64,000 nucleotides of DNA, from contig NZ_JAIUJR010000001.1 in assembly GCF_020166335.1 (NCBI RefSeq), forward strand, positions 248,001 to 312,000. Direction: 5' to 3'. Shown piece after piece: positions 17,678 through 27,411 of this stretch (positions are counted from its first letter, which is position 1; each line of letters opens with the position of its first letter). The position numbers and the translations under genes are program-made. The notes under the pieces are model-generated. The model saw nothing but the letters and a program-made list of their open reading frames with translations. It was not told where the DNA came from and made no database searches. Source of the DNA: Winogradskyella alexanderae. GTDB lineage: Bacteria; Bacteroidota; Bacteroidia; Flavobacteriales; Flavobacteriaceae.

Positions 17678-17726
17678 AACAATTACGCTGTTTCGATTAA
17701 TGTTTTAAAATCATATATTTAGCAAT

Positions 17727-18677
17727 ATGAGTGATAAAGGTCATAATCATACGATTGCGTTTTACAATATTGAAAATCTATTTGATACCGTAGATGATCC
17801 TAAAAGTGATGATGATGATTTTCTGCCAACGTCACGAAAACGCTGGACAAAAAAACGCTATTATAACAAGCTTAGAAAAATTGGCTCTGTAATTTCTAGT
17901 ATTGGTCCTGATACGCACACTGAAGCACCTATAATTGTCGGATTAGCAGAAGTAGAAAATAAACTTGTACTTTCAGATCTAGTTAATAGTGAACACCTTA
18001 TAAATGAAAAATACCATTTTATTCATTATGATTCGTCTGATGAACGTGGTATCGATGTAGCGCTTTTATACAAGAGTAATCTTTTTGAGGTAGAACACTC
18101 TGAAACCTATTCGATATATCTAGAAACAGAAGAAGGGCTTCGCGATTTTACAAGAGACATTCTATTAGTACAAGGCAAACTTCAAAATACCGAAGTATCA
18201 ATTATTGTTAATCATTGGTCTTCTCGACGGGAAGGCGAAAAAGAGACTGAACATAAACGATTGGCAGCAGCAGAAAAGGTAAACTGGATTGTAAAACTCA
18301 TTAAAGAGAAAAATCCAAATTCCAAGATAATTGTTATGGGAGATTTTAATGATAATCCAAATGATAAAAGCTTAGCGCTTATTGAGGAACAAAGCAGTCT
18401 TTTTAATCCCTTTAAAACGGTCTGGTCAAAAGATATTGGTAGCCTGAATCACAACTGGCAATGGAATTTATTCGATCAAATCTTAATCTCGGTAAATTTT
18501 TTTGACACAAATAACTCTGAACTTTCATTTGAGGAAGCAGATGTGTTCGATGTTAAGTCACTGACACAGTACCATGGCAAATTTAAAGGACATCCTTTTA
18601 GGACATATGTTGGTAAAAAATATAAGGGCGGTTATAGTGATCATTTTCCGGTTTATATTAGTTTAAAATCACGTTAA
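17727..18677 (+). CDS. Endonuclease/exonuclease/phosphatase family protein
   Basis: A 316-residue protein of the DNase I-like superfamily. The motifs run in order: FYNIENLFDT near the N-terminus, AEVENK (metal-binding Glu), ERGIDVALLYK, VNHWSSRREGE (His and Asn), MGDFNDNP and the C-terminal YSDHFPVYI with the catalytic Asp-His pair. It lacks a signal peptide and is likely cytoplasmic. The substrate cannot be predicted: relatives hydrolyse DNA, inositol phosphates or other phosphodiesters. It is monocistronic and divergent from hflX with a 71-nt gap. Confidence 0.88.
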   Translation: MSDKGHNHTIAFYNIENLFDTVDDPKSDDDDFLPTSRKRWTKKRYYNKLRKIGSVISSIGPDTHTEAPIIVGLAEVENKLVLSDLVNSEHLINEKYHFIHYDSSDERGIDVALLYKSNLFEVEHSETYSIYLETEEGLRDFTRDILLVQGKLQNTEVSIIVNHWSSRREGEKETEHKRLAAAEKVNWIVKLIKEKNPNSKIIVMGDFNDNPNDKSLALIEEQSSLFNPFKTVWSKDIGSLNHNWQWNLFDQILISVNFFDTNNSELSFEEADVFDVKSLTQYHGKFKGHPFRTYVGKKYKGGYSDHFPVYISLKSR

Positions 18678-18679
18678 AA

Positions 18680-18698
18680 CGACAATCCCCTTTTGTCG
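18680..18698 (+). repeat. Inverted repeat after the endonuclease-family gene
   Basis: CGACAA, a 7-nt spacer and TTGTCG form a perfect 6-bp hairpin 2 nt after the stop codon. There is no T-tract, so it may protect the mRNA end rather than terminate. Confidence 0.4.
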
Positions 18699-18722
18699 AT
18701 TATAAATGTACTTCATCTATTA

Positions 18723-18804
18723 TAACACTGTTAACATAGTGTTAATAACCAATTTTTATATATTTCGAATGGATAACAAAATTTCGGTAAACAGCCGAAA
18801 TTTT
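18723..18804 (+). promoter_or_regulatory. Adhesin operon upstream region: two inverted repeats around a possible -7 box
   Basis: The 222-nt gap before the giant adhesin holds TAACACT-N8-AGTGTTA (18723-18744), a near-consensus -7 box TATATTTC (18759-18766), and a perfect 10-bp hairpin AAAATTTCGG-N7-CCGAAATTTT (18778-18804). If the box is used, the second hairpin lies at the very 5' end of the mRNA. Confidence 0.45.
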
Positions 18805-18843
18805 ATTCACTCTAGCCCCTTCATTTATTAATAAAAAACAACT

Positions 18844-18869
18844 CCTTTGTAATCAGTGTGTTACAAAGG
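18844..18869 (+). repeat. Perfect 9-bp inverted repeat in the adhesin leader
   Basis: CCTTTGTAA, an 8-nt spacer (tcagtgtg) and TTACAAAGG end 30 nt before the adhesin ATG. No T-run follows. It may be an operator or an mRNA hairpin near the ribosome-entry region. Confidence 0.5.
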
Positions 18870-18899
18870 GTTAAATAATTTCTAACAAACCAAATAATA

Positions 18900-21800
18900 A
18901 TGAAAAAAAGTACATTATTTTTTATTTCGCTTTCATTTTTGTGCGTGTCGTTTGTGCAAGCTCAAATTACAAGCTTTCCTTACACTGAAGATTTTGAATC
19001 TGGTGATGGAGGCTGGGTTGCCGATAATTCAGGTAACGGAACTTGGGCTCTCGGAGCTCCCACAGGTTCAATAATAAACAGCGCTGATTCAGGTGCTAAC
19101 GCATGGGTTACCAACTTAGCAGGTAATTATAATAACAACGAAGACAGTAATGTTCAAAGTCCAGTTTTTGACTTCTCCGCCTTATCAAGTCCAGTTATTG
19201 AGTTTTCCATTTGGTGGAATTCCGAGTTTAGTTGGGACGGATTAGTGTTGCAATCATCCATAGACGGCGGAACAACTTGGGTAAATGTAGGCAATGTTGG
19301 CGATCCAAATAATTGGTTTAATGATACAACTATTTCTGGTAGTCCTGGTGGCCAACAAATTGGATGGACAGGAAGAGGAACAAGTGGTTCCGGTGGTTGG
19401 GTAACTGCGCGAAATAATATGTCAAGTCTTGGAGGAGAGTCCAGTGTATTACTTCGTTTCGCGTTTGGTTCTGATGGCTCTGTAAATGATGAAGGTGTAG
19501 CTTTTGATTCTATTAATATTTTCGAACCAACTTGCCCTGAACCATCAGCAATAGTGATATCTGGTATTACATCTAGTGAAGCTCAAATTGATTGGACAGA
19601 AAACGGCTCCTCAACATCTTGGAATATTGAAATTGTATTAGCCGGTGATACTCCCACTGGTACACCAACTGTCTCAGGTGTATCCAATCCTTATACGGCT
19701 ATGGGTTTGAGTGCTATAACAAGTTATGATGTATACGTACAGTCGGATTGTGGTGGTGACCAAAGCCCATGGGTTGGTCCAGCAACCTTTACAACATTAT
19801 GCGATATTTTTATTCCAGATTATATAGAAGATTTTGCAACTATTATTCCTGATTGTTGGGATGAGGCTGATAATGGCGATCCTAGTACTGGTCCAACAGA
19901 CTTAGGTGGTGGTTCTTGGGTTCCAGATGAGTTTTTAAATATTGGTACTGGTGATGGCGCATATAAAATTAATCTTTTCTCAACTGGTAAAAGCGATTGG
20001 ATACTATCACCTCAATTTGATTTAACTGGAGGTCCTTTCCAAGTTGAATTTGATTTTGCAATAACAAACTGGAACAGTAGTACTGTAGCAGGCACTTTAG
20101 GTTCGGACGACCAAATTATCTTTTTAATGTCCAACGATAATGGCGCTACATGGACAACCTTATTAACTTACGATAATTCTTCTGTAGTTCCAATTCCAGG
20201 TATACATCCAGTAGTTGACTTAACAGCAAATAGTGGTGAAACCGTTCAGTTTGCAATTTACGCTACTGAAGGTACAGTAAACGATCCTGAAGATGTAGAT
20301 GTTTTTGTAGATAACTTTCAAGTTAGAAACATCCCCTCTTGTCCTGAGCCAACTGATTTAGTTGCTTCAAACCCAACACCAGATGGTGCTGAAATATCAT
20401 GGACAGAAGCGGGTACTTCTACAATTTGGAATATAGAAATTGTTCCAGCAGGCGATACACCGACTGGTACGCCAACTGCTACCAACGTTACCAATCCATA
20501 TATAGCGACTGGTTTAAGTGCAATAACATCTTATGACGTTTATGTACAGTCTGATTGTGGTGGCGATTTAAGCTCTTGGACAGGTCCAGTTACATTTACA
20601 ACATTGTGTGACATATTTGTTCCTGACTATCTAGAAAACTTTACTACAATAATTCCTGATTGTTGGGATGAAGCGAGCAACGGAGATGCCACAACAGGCC
20701 CCACCGACTTAGGTGCTGGTTCTTGGGTTGCAGATGAGTTCTTAAACATAGGTACTGGTGATGGCGCATATAAAATTAATCTTTTCTCAACAGGAAAAAG
20801 TGATTGGATTTTATCGCCACAATTTGATTTAACAGGTGGTCCTTTTCAGGTTGAATTTGACTTTGCAATTACCAATTGGAACAGTAGTACCGTTGCAGGA
20901 ACGCTAGGATCTGATGATACTGTTCAATTATTAATGACTAATGATGGTGGTGCAACTTGGATAGAATTATTACTTTACGATAACACATCAGTTGTCCCAA
21001 TTCCTGGTATTCATCCAGTAGTAGACTTAACGGCTTATAGTGGACAAATCGTTCAATTTGGTATCCGTGGTTCTGAAGGCACGGTTAACGACCCTGAAGA
21101 CGTAGATGTTTTTGTAGATAATTTTCAAGTTAGAAATATTCCAACTTGTCCAGAACCGACTGATTTAACCTCTACAAATTTATCACTTACATCTACTGAA
21201 GTTGCATGGACAGAAGCAGGAACCTCAACGGTATGGAATATTGAATATGGACCGGCTGGTTTTACGCAAGGTTCCGGTACTGTTGTAACTGGAGTGACAA
21301 ATCCATTTACTATTACAGGTTTATTATCTGACACGTTATACGATTGGTATGTACAGGCTGAGTGTGACCCAAGTAATTTAAGTTCGTGGTCTGGTCCAGG
21401 ACAGTTCTTTACTGGCTATTGTGAGTCTGTACCAACTAGTAACGATGGTCAAGGTGTAACCAATGTAACGATTGGTATTGTAGACTTTCCAAGTTTAGGA
21501 GATGTAACTTATGAAAATCAGACCTCACCAGTAGTAAATGTATTCCAAGGGGTTGACACTACAGTTGAAGTTACCTTCGCTACAAGTTTTACCTATGATA
21601 CAAACATTTGGATTGACTTTAACGACGATTTAGTTTTTGATGCGTCAGAGTTGGTATTCTCAGGTGAATCTACAAATGCTAATCCAACTACCTTGGATGC
21701 ATCATTTGTGATGCCAGCTACCGCACCTCTAGGTGAACACAGGATGCGAATAGGTACGGCAGATACTGGCCAAGCCACACCAAATCCATGTTATAATGGT

Positions 21801-24440
21801 TCTTGGGGTGTAACTTTAGATTTTACAGTCAATATTATAGAATTAACATGTACACTTCCTGAAGCTAGCTTTACAACTGTTCCAGATTGTGATAATGATC
21901 AATTCTTCATTGATGTTGAGGTAACTAGTTTAGGTGATGCGACCTCATTAGAGATATCAAATAATTTTGATGCATCAACAGTACAAGCTACCGCGCTAGG
22001 AACATTCCAGGCTGGTCCTTTCCCGTTTGGTAATACGGTAAAAGTTTTTGTGATGAACGAACAAGATAATAATTGTGTTATTAGCAGTGACAACTTCACA
22101 GTATTAGCCTGCCCGCCAGATAATGACGAATGTGAGGCGGCAACAGTAGCGGTTGTAAATGAAACCGATTTATGTAATGAGGTGACTCCAGGAACTATAT
22201 TAGCAGCGACACCATCTGGAGTAGATGCTGGTACTTGTGCAGGAGATCCAAATGATGATGTTTGGTTTGAATTTACAGCATTAGATGAGATTCAGTTTAT
22301 TTCCCTAAACAACATTCAAGGGGGTACCACCAATTTAGATCACGCTGTTTATGAAGGGGCTTGTGGAAGTTTAACAGAATTATATTGTTCTACTGCTTCT
22401 TCAAGTATAACTCCTTCTTTAGTTATTGGTAACACCTATTACATTAGAGTATTTAGTGCGGGTAGCGTGCCTGAAACATCAACTTTTGATCTATGTATTA
22501 GAGAAGCGCCAACAAATGTAATCTGTGAAAATGCAGAAAACTTCTGTTCTGTTGGTGAAGCCTTAGTTGGATCAAATATTATTGGACTTCCTGACCCTAC
22601 ACAAGTTGCTTGTTTAGGTACGGTTCCTAATCCATCTTGGAATATCATCCAAATTGGTGAACCAGGTTTAATTGAAATAGAGATTGTTCAATGGCAAGAT
22701 AATAACAACAATGGCATACAAGATGGAGGCGAACCAGGATTAGATGTTGACTTTGCTATTTGGGGCCCTTTTACCTCACTGGAACAAGGCTGTGATGAAA
22801 TTGAACTTGTAGATTGTCCTACTTGCCCATTCTCTAATAACCCAGATACTGGATTCTATCCTTTTGGCAATATTATTGACTGTAGTTATTCAGCCGCGCC
22901 AATTGAAAATCTAACAATAGATAATGCACAAGAAGGTGAAATTTATGTGTTATTAGTAACCAACTTCTCGAATGGTTCTGGTGTAATTTCAATTGAGCAA
23001 ACTAACTCAGGAACTACGGATGACGGTACAATCGAAGCAGAAATTTCTGCTGAGATCATAAGTAACGAAGTTGTTTTTGTAGACGCAGATTCTGACCCTA
23101 GTACGCCAGTTGAAGCTTCAGTCTGTGGATTTGATTCAGTAACTATCATCGCAGATTCTCCTTTTGCAGATAGCTACGTTTGGTATAAGAATGGTTTTGT
23201 TATGGATGGAGAAACATCAGATACTTTAGTGGTTACAGAATCTGATTTATATCAAGTACAGGCATTCGATGAGCAATGCGGTGCAGATGCATTTTCTCAA
23301 TTTGTGGTCGTAAATCTTTACAACGATCCTGGCACATTAGATCCACAGAATATTACAGTCTGTGACGGCCCTGAAAGTGATGGCACTGAAGCCTTTGATC
23401 TAGATGCATTAACGGCATCGTTAGGTTATGGAGATGATTTTACTGTTACTTATTATACCAATACTGCAGATGCAAACCAGGCTATTAATGCGGTAGCTTC
23501 TCCTTATGATTCCTCAGGTGAAACACTTGTGATAAGAATTGAAGATACAGATGCATTTAACAACGGTTTCTTGGGCTGTAGACAATTATCAGAAGTAGAA
23601 TTAGTTGTAAATCCAAGACCTGACATCAACCAGCCTGCAGACTTTATAGTTTGTGACGATTTGGATGGTAATGTTGACGGTATTACAGATTTTGATCTAA
23701 CTTCTATAGATGCTGAGATTACGACTGATACAAACGTCACGGTTACTTACCATACTACTCAAGAAGATGCTGAAACAGGAACTGGAGCAATTGCAAGCCC
23801 TTATTCAAGTGGTGATGCTACAATTTTTGTAAGAGCAGAAGATGCGGGAACAGGCTGCTATGAAACAACATCGTTCAATTTGGTTGTAAATGTAGTACCT
23901 CTAGGATCTATATTTACTGACGTATTCTATTACGATACTGATACTAATGAATTTCTGTTATGTCCAGCTGCAGAATCTGGTGTTGTACTAACACTTGTGC
24001 CTGATGGATTTAATACAGCAGATGTAACCGTACAATGGGTCTTAAACGGAAATGATATTTCTGACGCAAATGGTATTTCTTATGAGGCGTTTGAAGGAGG
24101 TGATTATTCTGCCCGAATTACTTTTAACGCCACTGGATGTTCAAATACAATTACTAATATTATTGTAACTGAAATTGAAAATTGTGCAATTCCTCAAGGT
24201 ATTTCTCCTGGAGTATCAGTTGGATTAAACGACACATTTGATCTAAGATACTTTAATGTAACAAGACTTGAAATCTTCAACAGAAATGGCACATTGGTAT
24301 ATTCTAAATCTAACTACTCTAATGAGTGGGAAGGACAGACCAATGACGGTGAAGAATTACCAGTTGGAACTTACTTCTACACCATGGTTTATGAAGGAGG
24401 AACAAAGTCAAAATCCGGATGGATTTACATAAATAGATAA
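18900..24440 (+). CDS. Giant T9SS type B adhesin with fibronectin III, anchor-J-like and GEVED domains
   Basis: An 1846-residue secreted protein. A signal peptide (residues 1-21) is followed by a MAM/anchor-J-like domain (about 30-205). Then come fibronectin type III-like domains near 210-300, 480-570 and 748-840, with two nearly identical anchor-J-like domains between them (about 300-480 and 570-748). A GEVED domain (WIDFNDDLVFDASE, about 840-985) and several Ig/PPC-like segments lead to the C-terminal 85 residues, which are the gliding-associated type B sorting domain (LEIFNRNGTLVYSK, NEWEG, LPVGTYFYTM). It is predicted to be exported by T9SS to the cell surface, and the two genes downstream encode the kind of partners such substrates need. 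Ligand unknown. Confidence 0.93.
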   Translation: MKKSTLFFISLSFLCVSFVQAQITSFPYTEDFESGDGGWVADNSGNGTWALGAPTGSIINSADSGANAWVTNLAGNYNNNEDSNVQSPVFDFSALSSPVIEFSIWWNSEFSWDGLVLQSSIDGGTTWVNVGNVGDPNNWFNDTTISGSPGGQQIGWTGRGTSGSGGWVTARNNMSSLGGESSVLLRFAFGSDGSVNDEGVAFDSINIFEPTCPEPSAIVISGITSSEAQIDWTENGSSTSWNIEIVLAGDTPTGTPTVSGVSNPYTAMGLSAITSYDVYVQSDCGGDQSPWVGPATFTTLCDIFIPDYIEDFATIIPDCWDEADNGDPSTGPTDLGGGSWVPDEFLNIGTGDGAYKINLFSTGKSDWILSPQFDLTGGPFQVEFDFAITNWNSSTVAGTLGSDDQIIFLMSNDNGATWTTLLTYDNSSVVPIPGIHPVVDLTANSGETVQFAIYATEGTVNDPEDVDVFVDNFQVRNIPSCPEPTDLVASNPTPDGAEISWTEAGTSTIWNIEIVPAGDTPTGTPTATNVTNPYIATGLSAITSYDVYVQSDCGGDLSSWTGPVTFTTLCDIFVPDYLENFTTIIPDCWDEASNGDATTGPTDLGAGSWVADEFLNIGTGDGAYKINLFSTGKSDWILSPQFDLTGGPFQVEFDFAITNWNSSTVAGTLGSDDTVQLLMTNDGGATWIELLLYDNTSVVPIPGIHPVVDLTAYSGQIVQFGIRGSEGTVNDPEDVDVFVDNFQVRNIPTCPEPTDLTSTNLSLTSTEVAWTEAGTSTVWNIEYGPAGFTQGSGTVVTGVTNPFTITGLLSDTLYDWYVQAECDPSNLSSWSGPGQFFTGYCESVPTSNDGQGVTNVTIGIVDFPSLGDVTYENQTSPVVNVFQGVDTTVEVTFATSFTYDTNIWIDFNDDLVFDASELVFSGESTNANPTTLDASFVMPATAPLGEHRMRIGTADTGQATPNPCYNGSWGVTLDFTVNIIELTCTLPEASFTTVPDCDNDQFFIDVEVTSLGDATSLEISNNFDASTVQATALGTFQAGPFPFGNTVKVFVMNEQDNNCVISSDNFTVLACPPDNDECEAATVAVVNETDLCNEVTPGTILAATPSGVDAGTCAGDPNDDVWFEFTALDEIQFISLNNIQGGTTNLDHAVYEGACGSLTELYCSTASSSITPSLVIGNTYYIRVFSAGSVPETSTFDLCIREAPTNVICENAENFCSVGEALVGSNIIGLPDPTQVACLGTVPNPSWNIIQIGEPGLIEIEIVQWQDNNNNGIQDGGEPGLDVDFAIWGPFTSLEQGCDEIELVDCPTCPFSNNPDTGFYPFGNIIDCSYSAAPIENLTIDNAQEGEIYVLLVTNFSNGSGVISIEQTNSGTTDDGTIEAEISAEIISNEVVFVDADSDPSTPVEASVCGFDSVTIIADSPFADSYVWYKNGFVMDGETSDTLVVTESDLYQVQAFDEQCGADAFSQFVVVNLYNDPGTLDPQNITVCDGPESDGTEAFDLDALTASLGYGDDFTVTYYTNTADANQAINAVASPYDSSGETLVIRIEDTDAFNNGFLGCRQLSEVELVVNPRPDINQPADFIVCDDLDGNVDGITDFDLTSIDAEITTDTNVTVTYHTTQEDAETGTGAIASPYSSGDATIFVRAEDAGTGCYETTSFNLVVNVVPLGSIFTDVFYYDTDTNEFLLCPAAESGVVLTLVPDGFNTADVTVQWVLNGNDISDANGISYEAFEGGDYSARITFNATGCSNTITNIIVTEIENCAIPQGISPGVSVGLNDTFDLRYFNVTRLEIFNRNGTLVYSKSNYSNEWEGQTNDGEELPVGTYFYTMVYEGGTKSKSGWIYINR
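19531..21146 (+). repeat. Tandem duplication of about 807 bp inside the adhesin gene
   Basis: Two consecutive units (about 19531-20338 and 20339-21146) encode a fibronectin III domain plus an anchor-J-like domain. Long protein stretches are identical in both, for example DGAYKINLFSTGKSDW, while many third-codon positions differ, so the copies are not recent. A third FnIII start follows at about 21147. Confidence 0.85.
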
Positions 24441-24466
24441 TCAATTAATTGAATCAACTTATTATA

Positions 24467-25378
24467 ATGAAAAAACTCACTATTATAGCGGTTCTGCTCT
24501 TAGCATTTCAAATGTACGGGCAACAAGACCCACAGTACACTCAGTACATGTATAATATGAATATTATTAATCCAGCCTATGCAGGTTCTCGAGAGAATTT
24601 GTCCTTTGGATTATTATACAGAAATCAATGGACAGCAATAGACGGAGGGCCAGAAACAGGAACGTTCTTTGGGCATTTGCCAGTAGGAAGCAACGTTGGT
24701 ATGGGGCTATCTGTAATTGCAGACCAGATTGGTCCAGTTAAGGAGACCAATACTTATGTTGATGTATCTTACACCCTAAATCTTGGTGGTGATCATCGTT
24801 TAGCTTTTGGGGTTAAAGCAGGTGCTACCTTCCACGATATTAATTTAACAAGTGGTAACGTGTCTGTTATTGACGCAGAAGACCCTTTCTTTGGTATTGG
24901 TATTAATGAAACTACGCCAAACTTTGGTGCGGGTTTCTTTTACTATACAAATAAATATTACCTGTCATTATCTGTACCGAACTTTCTATCTTCTGTACAT
25001 TTAGATGCTAATGGAAATAAAATTGGATCTGAGACACAACACTACTTTTTAACAGGTGGCTATGTGTTTGATTTATCTCCAAATACTGAGTTGAAACCTT
25101 CATTTATGCTAAAGTCTGCATTTGATGCACCAACATCATTTGATGTAAACCTAAATGCTAGATTTTTTAAAAAGTTTGAAATTGGAGCCTCCTATAGACT
25201 AGACGATTCTTTCTCTGGGTTGGTAAATTTTGCCATTTCACCAGCAGTAAGAATTGGGTATGCCTATGATGCTGTTTCATCAGAGATTAATGCCTTTGCG
25301 CCAGCATCCCATGAAGTTATGCTTCTTTTTGATCTGAATTTCCCGAAGAAAGTTTCACGTTCACCAAGATATTTCTAA
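24467..25378 (+). CDS. PorP/SprF-family T9SS outer-membrane protein
   Basis: A 303-residue protein. The start is the ATG at 24467 (MKKLTIIAVLLLAFQ); a TTG six codons upstream is less likely. After the signal peptide it opens with QQDPQYTQYMYNMNIINPAYAGS, whose core is the PorP/SprF family signature, and continues as an outer-membrane beta-barrel. In Flavobacterium johnsoniae, SprF-like proteins encoded next to type B substrates are required for their secretion and attachment. The position 26 nt after a type B adhesin therefore makes this its dedicated partner (inference from family and order). Confidence 0.93.
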   Translation: MKKLTIIAVLLLAFQMYGQQDPQYTQYMYNMNIINPAYAGSRENLSFGLLYRNQWTAIDGGPETGTFFGHLPVGSNVGMGLSVIADQIGPVKETNTYVDVSYTLNLGGDHRLAFGVKAGATFHDINLTSGNVSVIDAEDPFFGIGINETTPNFGAGFFYYTNKYYLSLSVPNFLSSVHLDANGNKIGSETQHYFLTGGYVFDLSPNTELKPSFMLKSAFDAPTSFDVNLNARFFKKFEIGASYRLDDSFSGLVNFAISPAVRIGYAYDAVSSEINAFAPASHEVMLLFDLNFPKKVSRSPRYF

Positions 25379-25397
25379 TCAGTTAAGCTAAACAAAA

Positions 25398-27311
25398 ATG
25401 AAAAACTTAAAAACACTATTATTTATTACGTTGATGAGTAGTTTATGCTTAACTGCTCAGAATAATGACACTAAAAAAGCCGATAAACAATTTGCCAGAT
25501 TCGAATTTGTAAAGGCCTCCGAAAGCTATAGCAAACTTATAGAAAAAGGTAAAGCTGATGCCTATGTTTATGGTCAATTAGCAGAGTGTTACTATAATAT
25601 TTTTAATACGGTCGAGGCCGAGAAATGGTATGCTAAGGCATTAGAGTCTACTAGTGACCCTGAAATGATTTATAAGTATTCAGAAATGCTAAAGGCGAAT
25701 GGAAAATATGATGAATCTAACAAGCAAATGGAAAAATTTGCCTCTATGCGCCCCTCTGATGATAGAGCTACTGCATTTAGAAAAAACCCAAACTATTTGC
25801 CTAAAATATTAGAACAGGGTAAAAAGTTTAATGTTCAAAATGCTGACTTTAATTCAGAACAATCTGACTTTGGAGGCACTGTAAACAATGGTAAATTGTA
25901 CATTGCTTCAAGTAGAAACGACAATCGTAAAACTTATGGTTGGAACCAAGAACCCTTTTTAGATATCTTTTCGCTTTCTAAAAATTCTGATGGTTCCTAT
26001 CAGGCCGCAACTTTAATGAATGACAAAATTAATACGAGGTATCATGAGGGCTTAGTGTCTTTTTCTCCTGATGGAGAAACCATGTATTTCTCAAGAGAAA
26101 GTTATTTTGAAAAAGACTTTGAAAAAGACTCTATTTCTAAAGTTAGATACAGTCAGTTGTATTTATTTAAGGCGACAAAACTCGGTTCAGATTGGGATAC
26201 TGTAGAGAGTCTCTCAATTAATAGCGAAAACTATTCGGTTAAAAACCCTTCTGTGAGTACAGATGGAAAAACCATGTACTTTGCTTCAGATATGCCAGGA
26301 GGCTATGGTAATTTCGATATTTACAAAGCACCAATTAAAGAAGATGGAACGTTGGGTGAACCTCAAAACCTTGGTCAAAAAGTAAATACGGAAGGCCAAG
26401 AAATGTTCCCATATATTAGCAGTAACGGCACACTTTATTTTTCTTCTAACGGTCATTTAGGACTTGGAGGTATGGATGTTTTCTACACTAAGGAAATTGA
26501 TGGTAAAATGGCTCCAATAAGAAATGTTGGTATTCCTATTAATAGCAATGGTGACGATTTTGCCTTCACAATAGATGAAGAAGCCGAAGAAGGTTTTGTG
26601 TCTTCAAACAGAGATGGTGGAAAAGGTAGTGATGACGTTTATGCATTCAAAAAATTACAACCGTTATGTGATGTGCTCGTACTAGCAACTGTGTTAGATG
26701 ACAAAACACGTGAGCCAATTGAGGGTGCTTCTGTTGGCCTTGTTGATGCAGAAGGAAATAAAGTAGCAACTAAATCAACCAATGCTGACGGTATCGCAGA
26801 ATTTATAATTGAATGTGAGGAAAATGTTGAATTAGAAGTCGCCATGGAAGATTATGACAGTAAAAAAGTTAGCGTTAGTGGTACAAGCGAGGAAGAATTA
26901 GCCGTTCAAATTTCACTTGACCCTATTGAGAAATTAATTGTTGAAGATAAAATTGAATTGCAACCTATTTACTTTGACTTTGACAAATCTAATATTACGG
27001 CACAGGCAGCTTTTGAATTGGATAAGTTAGTTCAAATAATGAATAAATATCCTGAGCTGGTTGTTAAAGCTACATCCCACACCGATGTGCGTGGAACTGC
27101 ATCTTACAACAACCTTTTATCAGAGCGAAGAGCTAAGTCAACTGTTCAATATGTTATTTCAAAAGGTATTGACGAAGCTAGAATTTCTGCAGAAGGAAAA
27201 GGAGAATCTGAGCTTAAGGTTAATTGCGGTGGCAATTGTACCGAAGAGCAACACCAAGAAAATAGAAGGTCAGAATTTATTATCATAAGTGGAGGACCAC
27301 AGCAAGAATAA
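25398..27311 (+). CDS. PorE-like OmpA-family envelope protein (TPR, PD40 propeller, CarboxypepD-like, OmpA_C)
   Basis: A 637-residue exported protein with signal peptide MKNLKTLLFITLMSSLCLTAQ. Domains in order: TPR-like helices (about 30-120), a WD40/PD40-type beta-propeller (about 150-420, with YIASSRND, SFSPDGETMYF and YFASDMPGGYG repeats), a carboxypeptidase regulatory-like fold (about 430-510) and a C-terminal OmpA peptidoglycan-binding domain (YFDFDKSNI, HTDVRG, LLSERRA). The same order is found in PorE of the T9SS. It ends the adhesin-SprF operon 19 nt after the SprF gene, probably tying the surface complex to peptidoglycan. A strong terminator follows. Confidence 0.92.
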   Translation: MKNLKTLLFITLMSSLCLTAQNNDTKKADKQFARFEFVKASESYSKLIEKGKADAYVYGQLAECYYNIFNTVEAEKWYAKALESTSDPEMIYKYSEMLKANGKYDESNKQMEKFASMRPSDDRATAFRKNPNYLPKILEQGKKFNVQNADFNSEQSDFGGTVNNGKLYIASSRNDNRKTYGWNQEPFLDIFSLSKNSDGSYQAATLMNDKINTRYHEGLVSFSPDGETMYFSRESYFEKDFEKDSISKVRYSQLYLFKATKLGSDWDTVESLSINSENYSVKNPSVSTDGKTMYFASDMPGGYGNFDIYKAPIKEDGTLGEPQNLGQKVNTEGQEMFPYISSNGTLYFSSNGHLGLGGMDVFYTKEIDGKMAPIRNVGIPINSNGDDFAFTIDEEAEEGFVSSNRDGGKGSDDVYAFKKLQPLCDVLVLATVLDDKTREPIEGASVGLVDAEGNKVATKSTNADGIAEFIIECEENVELEVAMEDYDSKKVSVSGTSEEELAVQISLDPIEKLIVEDKIELQPIYFDFDKSNITAQAAFELDKLVQIMNKYPELVVKATSHTDVRGTASYNNLLSERRAKSTVQYVISKGIDEARISAEGKGESELKVNCGGNCTEEQHQENRRSEFIIISGGPQQE

Positions 27312-27331
27312 AGAGCTAAAATAAATGTGCT

Positions 27332-27367
27332 AAAAAAAGCTCTGAAATAGTTTTCAGAGCTTTTTTT
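27332..27367. terminator. Strong bidirectional terminator after the adhesin operon
   Basis: A perfect 16-bp stem (AAAAAAAGCTCTGAAA and its complement) with a 4-nt loop, an A-run on the left and a T-run on the right. It serves the PorE-like gene on plus and the CYTH gene on minus. Confidence 0.93.
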
Positions 27368-27411
27368 ATCTGAATAGAGAAACAATTATTTAGGAACACA
27401 AATTATGGCTC

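Noticed and set aside
17656-17682. A nine-residue hydrophobic N-terminal extension of HflX
   Set aside because: It covers a TAnnTTTG box and has no counterpart in HflX. The ATG at 17655 gives the normal protein.
18778-18804. The 10-bp hairpin before the adhesin as a terminator of the endonuclease-family gene
   Set aside because: It is 100 nt after the stop, is followed only by TTTTATTC, and is downstream of the possible adhesin -7 box. A leader hairpin is at least as likely.
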